A stretch of DNA of 64,000 nucleotides from Fomes fomentarius (Eukaryota; Basidiomycota; Agaricomycetes; Polyporales; Polyporaceae): contig JABYQN010000002.1 in NCBI GenBank assembly GCA_022606135.1, positions 2,480,001 to 2,544,000 on the forward strand, written 5' to 3'. Both the position numbers and the translations under genes were made by a program. This document shows, in pieces, positions 58,382 through 64,000 of this stretch (position 1 is the stretch's first letter; each line of letters starts with the position of its first letter). The notes under the pieces are model-generated. The model was given only the letters and a program-made list of their open reading frames with translations. It was not told the origin of the DNA and made no database searches.

Positions 58382-59707
58382 ATGGGCTGGCAGAAGACGT
58401 TCACTCTCGTGCGCAGAAGCAAGGGCTGCTATCTCGTAACAGACGAGGTCCTCGCCCAAATAGAGCCTGGTTTGCAAGGTGTCCGGGTTCGTATCCTGCA
58501 TGATCTCCTTCAAATTCTATCCAGGTCACTGTCCCTCTTCCAGGGCCTCGTTCCTGAGATATGAACCCCACGATCATATCCAAATGCCTCGTGATGTGCA
58601 CCCTTATGTGACTTCATGGGCTCTGCTGCGTCTACGGTCTGGCGTTGGCGAACTGATGTTTGTTGCGAGCCTGCATTGATCATCCTGTTGACAAGTGCAG
58701 TGTTATCCAGTGCAGCGCAGTGCACGACGCCCTCTGCCTCTCACGTCATTGATTTCTTGTGTTTGCTGGCATATGCTCATTTTCAGGGCAGCTGACTATC
58801 AGTATGGTTTGCAGGTCGGGATGCTGTATCTTTTCATGTGGGTCCCTGGGTCACATTTCTGCACAGACGCATCAGCTGTGGGAAGGCGGAAAACGGCGGC
58901 AAGCTGATACCGACTCTCTGTAGCCAGCATACCTCCGCAGCGCTCACGATCAACGAGAATTACGACAAAGGTACGTCTACTTGCATTACTTCCGTCCGGC
59001 GCCTGGCAAGATTGAGCTTTGACACGCAGATGTTCGGAGAGGTGAGATCGTCGGACGTGTGTTACGGTATCTTCTGAACTGGACTGTGTCTGGGTGCACA
59101 CAACGCGCCTACAACCCATAGATATGGATATGGCCCTAGACAATATCGTGCCGGAAAATTTGAACTGGAGGCACACAGACGAAGGCCCAGAGTGAGTATC
59201 TTACGGAGTTTGACCCTACGCCCGTTCGACTCGCACTCATCGTTCAAATTTGTTGTTTCCGCACGCACGTGTAAAATCATATTCCTCTCCTCACCACGGT
59301 CCCGGTCAATCGCAACCCAGCGACTCGTAAGTGCTCAGCCGCTAGATACCTGCCTTGTTCGACGTTGTTGATGCGTTATCAACTTACACATTCCATGTGC
59401 TCCGTACAGGGTCTCTCACACAAAGACGTCGCTAGTTGGCACGTCAATATGCGTGCCCATCACTAACGAACGTCTCAACCTTGGTACGTGGCAGGGTGAG
59501 TGCAAATCCTCGAGGCGACCGTAAGCAATATATAAACATCGAGTGTCGGAACTCTATCGTCTCCGCCCACAGGGATCTACCTCACAGAATTTCGACACGC
59601 CCCGCATGCGCGCTCAGTCGTGGCGACTATTCTGTATGTTAATTCACGTAGGCGGGCGGCGTCGACCTCGCATGCTGATCGTTGATTCTCCTGCTCACAG
59701 CTCGTGA
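58382..59707 (+). CDS. YjbQ/UPF0047-family protein
   Basis: This small conserved family (E. coli YjbQ, linked to thiamine-phosphate synthase side activity) has no settled role. Nine exons in phase give 138 residues, the usual length: 58382-58486, 58815-58837, 58924-58970, 59030-59041 (12 nt), 59122-59191, 59321-59326 (6 nt), 59410-59495, 59573-59633 and 59701-59707. The product starts MGWQKTFTLVRRSKGCYLVT, then GMLYLFIQHTSAALTINENY, DVRRDMDMALDNIVPENLNW, RHTDEGPDDSVSHTKTSLVG, VPITNERLNLGTWQGIYLTE and FRHAPHARSVVATILS. QHTSA-LTINEN, DEGPDD-x2-H and LGTWQGIYL are family signatures, and all putative metal-binding histidines are retained. Eight introns in 138 codons, one of 328 nt, make it nearly invisible as open frames. 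The last 7-nt exon is the least certain. Confidence 0.88.
59321..59326 (+). other. 6-nt exon in the YjbQ-family gene
   Basis: CGACTC between CCCAG and GTAAGT, phase 2 on both sides, giving the second D and S of EGPDDS. Confidence 0.8.
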
Positions 59708-61226
59708 AAGGATGTCGTACACACCTTTGTATACGTATATCGGCGGAAGACAAACACATTTCCGAACGGTATCTGCTGGCCAAACTCATAGTATGTCAGG
59801 AGCGTGATGTCTGCAACGACTCACAACAAGAGTTTGACCCCGCAAGAACGGCGTGTACACTTGATGCGCGGGATGCGCTCAGCGCTATGTGATTGCGATC
59901 AAACAGCGATCCTTCTCTGGGAGATCCTCATGAGACCCTCGGGTCGCTCTGTGGAAATGGCCCCTCCTGAGCACGTTCGGGACTCTATTGAGTGCTGACC
60001 CTCCGGCAGGAGACGGCAGAGAACGGCACTGCGGAAGCGTTGCGAGCACGTTGCTCGTGTATTGTTAATAACCTTTTGCGGGTATCTACAGAACCTCGGT
60101 ATCGCGAGTTGACTAACTTCCGCGGAGTTACCGGAGCCAGGGCGAACCCGCCGAACTCTAGGTTGGACAATGTGCATCACGACGAAGGAGCGAAACATGG
60201 CCTCGTAGCCGCGCAGTCATCGTCGACGGAGGCGGTAAATAGGGGACGTACGAAAATCCTTTCGGCATACTATGCATGGCTGAGGCTGGCCCCCATTTCA
60301 CAAGAGCAGTCCGAGTCCCACCACTACTGTGAACCCATTCGGCGGCTTTTTCTGTTGCACGATCTGTAGCCTGGCAACAAGAGAGCCAGTCCGATATGTA
60401 ATTGCTGAGAGGTCCTGTGCGAGTCCCGATGCGACCTGGGCCGGCTTTGTGAGTTTCGGCTGAGCCGGAGGTGGTTGAGGATGAATGGTAGTAGCCAACC
60501 CTAAGTGCGGTGTTTTTGTCTGCGAATAATGGAGAGTCTTGGGGGGCAGATACTGACCTTGTTCTGCGTGGGATCGGGCGTTGGTTGTCTGGCAGACTGA
60601 CCCAGGCAATAAGCCGCAATATGGCACGGGAGATGAGAGCACATGACATGTGTGGCGGCCCATCTGCTCTGGGCGGTATATGGCGGTGTCTATCCAGCTG
60701 CGCTGGCTTCTCAGAGTGACAGCAACGACTCATCCTCCTTACACAGGGGCGTTCCCGCACCTGCTCCCCTTGCCGGCACGGACATCGCGCGCGCACACCC
60801 ACTCCGTTCCAGCTCGACTCACACTCCGCGAGGACTGCATCCGGCACGGCAGTCAAGGCGACGGTGTCATCGTTGCACGGGCATTGTGACACAAGACATT
60901 ACCGTCTGTCTTCCCAGCCGCTGAGCAATCAGGCTAGGAACACAGGTCCAATTCGTGCGCGTGGAAGGAAGATATAGTATAGCATACTTATAGGAGATCA
61001 CAGACACTCTAGATTCGGGAGGAGCACTTGAAGCGCCCTCTGCAGTGTACGTCCCCGGGATCCTCTCGCGACTTTCCGACCGCTGTCCTTCTCTTCCCAC
61101 CACGCACTCTTATATACACTAGCGCGGAATTCCAGCTTCGCCCTCTCCTCCCGAGTCCTGTCCAGGTCAATCTCACACCCCTTGCTCGTGAAAGCCTCCG
61201 TCGTTCGCGGCACACAAGCCGGCGGA
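59708..61226. other. Intergenic, 1.5 kb without a supported gene
   Basis: The largest gene-free stretch. A minus-strand frame of 244 codons (60892-60158) begins with GTG, is Arg/Ser/Pro/Cys-rich without domain, and looks like chance. Given how the neighbouring YjbQ gene hides in small exons, another intron-rich gene cannot be excluded. Confidence 0.5.
61111..61116 (+). promoter_or_regulatory. TATA-like element of the Zn2Cys6 gene
   Basis: TATATA about 110 nt before the ATG at 61227. Confidence 0.45.
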
Positions 61227-64000
61227 ATGCCCAAAGCTGCTACTCCATCCGCGCGCCCTGCCCTGCGCAGAAATCAGGTGCGGTTCTCTAGTGGCACCCA
61301 TTTCGCCTCCCCTCTCATCCCGCCCTCTTCCTCATTTCACCCTGTCAGGCCTGCCTGTCGTGTAGGAAGCGAAAGCTGGTACGTGCATATGCCCTCGAAG
61401 CATTGTGAATGTCCGCTTACCCTTACCTGTGCAATCCTCAGAAATGTGATGCAGCGCGTCCTCATTGCGGGACTTGCGTTAAGTGGGTCCGCAGTCACTA
61501 GGTTTGGGTGTCGAGGCTCATGGAAGGCGCTAGGCAATGGCAGTCTCTGATAAGTGTCCCTCCCCCAGTGGGCTACGCGTAAGTCCATTCTCCGTTCGTA
61601 ATCTCACCCTGCTTGATGACGACGCATGCAGCCACCCTACCGAGCCTCAATGTTCCTATGATCCTGTGGAAGGTCTTCCCATAGCAAGCAACGCTGACCC
61701 GTCTGAGCGAATACGTATGCTGGAGGACCAAATCAGTACGTTCATGTATCATGTATCATGGACGCGCAATCTACGAGACTAGCGTCTGACCATGGCCGTT
61801 CACAGCTCAACTGAAAACCCAGCTTAACGAATCGAGACAGTTTGACTCACGCTCTGCGTCTCCCTCGCGACACGCACAGTTGGCCCGCAACGGCAACCAT
61901 TATGCAACCACTTCGTCTCACAACGGTCGGACCCCAGATGAAAGTCCGAATGCTGGAGGAATTGTCCTCCCCCACGCTTCTCTGGACATGCTCCAGCAAC
62001 TGTCGCCGGACAGCACTGACTCACATCCGCGGTCCACTAGTAGCCCAGAGCTGCGGCAGAGTTATCACCATCAACAACAGCATTCCATCCCCGACCCCTT
62101 CATGGAAGTACTATTTTCTGGGTGGGATCCCGACCTTCCCGACCCGGACACACTGGACCATTAGTAAGTTCCGCCGTTGAGAGCGAATAGGGAGTGGCTC
62201 GTTAACTTTCTGGTTTTAGCATTGATGTGTTCTTCAAATGCGACCCGTGTGGCTCGCGCGTTCTACACCGCCCATCATTCCTGGCGTCCATGCATCTCCA
62301 TCCGAAAGATGAGGATTACCCTCACCCAGCCATCTTGCATGCAATCGTCAGTCTAGATGTGCTGTACTAAGTCTAGAAGCTGACTTCGATCTGTTTCAGT
62401 GCGCTTCTGCTTCCCGCTGGACGCCACAAGCCTGCGTAACGCTTCCTGACGGCACTCGACGCGACAAGTTTGCGGAGCTTCATGTCAGCAAAACCAGGTC
62501 ATATATCGACCGTACAATGGCAACCGGCCAGGACATCTTTCCCGTCATGCAAGCGTGCATCATTCTGTCCTGGTACTTCTATCAGGAGGGGCGGTGGGTC
62601 GAGGTCTGGATATTCGCTGGCTTCCAAACCCGTGCCGCTATCCCGTTGCGGCTGAATTATCCAGGTACCTTTTCCGCAATTGGAGCCGCTTCCCCCGGCG
62701 CGTATCTTGCACCGCCCAAGGATCTCAAGGACCTGGAGTCAAGGCGACGAACGTGGTGGATGACTATCATGTTCGATCGCATTGCCTCTGTTGGGGGATG
62801 GGTTCATGCCATCGACGAGAGGGACATTGGAACGGAGCTTCCTTTGCGTCGCGTTGACTTTGAGAACGAGGTAAGTAACACGATATTTGTAGGCCCCATG
62901 TATACCTAAGTTGACATGTCTTCACAGGCATCACTTGTCACGTTGCCGCAGAACCCTCAAGACTTGTTCACGGAAGACATGCTTGTCCAACACTCACCTC
63001 AATATACCGACTCGTACATACTCTTCTTGAAGGCTGTTATGCTCTTCGGCAGGGTGACGGACTACAACACTCGCAGCAATCTCCGGGCAAGCTCGCCTCC
63101 TTCCAAGAACCAGAATCCGTTCATGCTGTCAGGCTTCGAAGAGCTCGATCGGCTGGTTGTTCAGGACTTCCTGCAAAACCTGCCTCAGGAGTACAAGCAC
63201 CTCGGTGTCAGCGACGACGGCGGCGCACTTGACACTGACCTGTACATGGCCCACATTGTACCACATGCGTATGTCCTGTCTGAGCTGTCACTGGCTGTTA
63301 TTTGCTGAAACACATCGCCACAACAGCGCGACTATCACGTTGCACAATCCATACCTCAACTTCTCCGATCCCCGGAGCATGTCCACCAGTCGATGCGTGA
63401 ACGCCACTCGGGCCATCTTGGCCGCCCATTACAGGCTGTCCGAGACTTCGCTCGACATCACTCGACTGCATCCCTTTGTGACGGTATGTAGCCTAGCTTT
63501 CCTGCCCGAGTTGAGTCTCTCAATCAACGAGTTTCGTTTAGATATGCTGGTATCTTGCTGCTGTTGTTCAGACGCAGCTGTGCAAGTACTTCATTGAGAT
63601 TGGCGACACTGCAAGGGAACAGACTGTTTGGGGTGAAATCAATACCCTTCGGTACGTCCTGATCCCCAGTCACTACAACATCCGCAAGACTAATAGACTC
63701 TTCCTCCAGGTTCGCCATGCTAACGTACGGCAGTCGGTCACCAATAGGGAGTAAGTGCAGCGCCAGCTCTAGTTCTCGAATTTCGCCGGTAGTTAACCGT
63801 CACCCTAGCGCGGCAAGAGAAACTTCTACAGGGTCTTATGACGGAGATCGTCCGGATGACGAGCCAGATGCAACCACTGGAGGTCGGCGTGCCTCTGTAT
63901 CCTTTCTCGCACGCAGGCGTTTTCTCCAAGGAAACCGTGCCCCAAGACCACTCCGGCGCGCCGCTTCCGGACAGCACACAGTACCCAGAAGCATCGGAGT
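61227..64000 (+). CDS. Zn2Cys6 transcription factor with fungal-specific regulatory domain (3' end missing)
   Basis: Zn2Cys6 regulators are fungal DNA-binding proteins. The ATG at 61227 gives MPKAATPSARPALRRNQ, joined by a GTGCGG...GTCAG intron to ACLSCRKRKLKCDAARPHCG, then TCV; the sixth cysteine is in PQCSYDPVEG after two more introns (cysteine spacing 2-6-6-2-7 in my splice choice). A short coiled-coil segment follows (SERIRMLEDQIS). The middle homology domain reads IDVFFKCDPCGSRVLHRPSF, LHPKDEDYPHPAILHAICAS, YFYQEGRWVEVWIFAGFQTR, AAIPLRLNYPG, DLESRRRTWWMTIMFDRIAS, YDTRSNL-type text around VTDYNTRSNLRASSP, and HNPYLNFSDP with ARAILAAHYRLS-like helices. The frame is open through the right edge (LYPFSHAGVFSKETV), so the end is outside. 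Target genes unknown. A TATATA lies at 61111-61116. Confidence 0.9.

Noticed and set aside
60158..60892. 244-codon open frame on the minus strand
   Set aside because: Begins with GTG, has Arg/Cys/Pro/Ser composition typical of chance frames in GC-rich DNA, and shows no domain or membrane pattern.

Overview
The window is nuclear DNA of a filamentous basidiomycete, most likely an agaricomycete and possibly a polypore. Genes are cut by many short GT-AG introns (mostly 50 to 80 nt), coding DNA is GC-rich, and families typical of these fungi are present: a seven-helix membrane protein, an F-box protein, a fungal LCCL membrane protein and a Zn2Cys6 regulator. I support 27 protein genes, two of them cut by the window edges (Rav1 at the left, the Zn2Cys6 factor at the right). 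I saw no convincing tRNA, rRNA, transposon or CRISPR array.

Left third (1-25 kb): the Rav1 subunit of the V-ATPase assembly factor RAVE, Rab GDI, a small single-pass protein, a seven-helix protein, pyruvate kinase, a Golgi-type DXD glycosyltransferase, low-molecular-weight tyrosine phosphatase, mitochondrial methylmalonate-semialdehyde dehydrogenase, an SH3BGR-like thioredoxin-fold protein, seipin and two conserved proteins of unknown role. Middle (25-47 kb): an LCCL membrane protein, a small zinc-finger-like protein, a WW/glycine-rich protein, TRAPPC8/Trs85, an Mpv17/PMP22 protein, a Yhm2-type citrate carrier, an F-box protein and a 3.6-kb coiled-coil gene. Right (47-64 kb): a Shb17-type sedoheptulose bisphosphatase, Rac1, a Ccr4/Ngl/Angel-type nuclease, a Dbl-type RhoGEF, an OCIA-like small protein, a YjbQ/UPF0047 protein and the Zn2Cys6 factor.

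This is ordinary housekeeping sequence, not an operon or gene cluster. Membrane traffic and organelle biology are well represented (Rav1, GDI, TRAPPC8, seipin, Rac1, RhoGEF, Mpv17, Yhm2), but nothing shows they are co-regulated.

The unusual signal is in gene structure. Conserved protein motifs can only be rebuilt by accepting very small exons (6 and 12 nt in YjbQ, 7 nt in Shb17, 14 nt in SH3BGR-like, two candidate 3-nt exons in Yhm2) and GC-AG introns (LMW-PTP, Rac1 P-loop, Ngl nuclease, SH3BGR-like, one candidate in Yhm2). The coiled-coil gene has a long last intron whose retention would add a hydrophobic tail. Exon limits are manual and rest on reading frame, splice consensus and remembered family motifs; no alignment was run.
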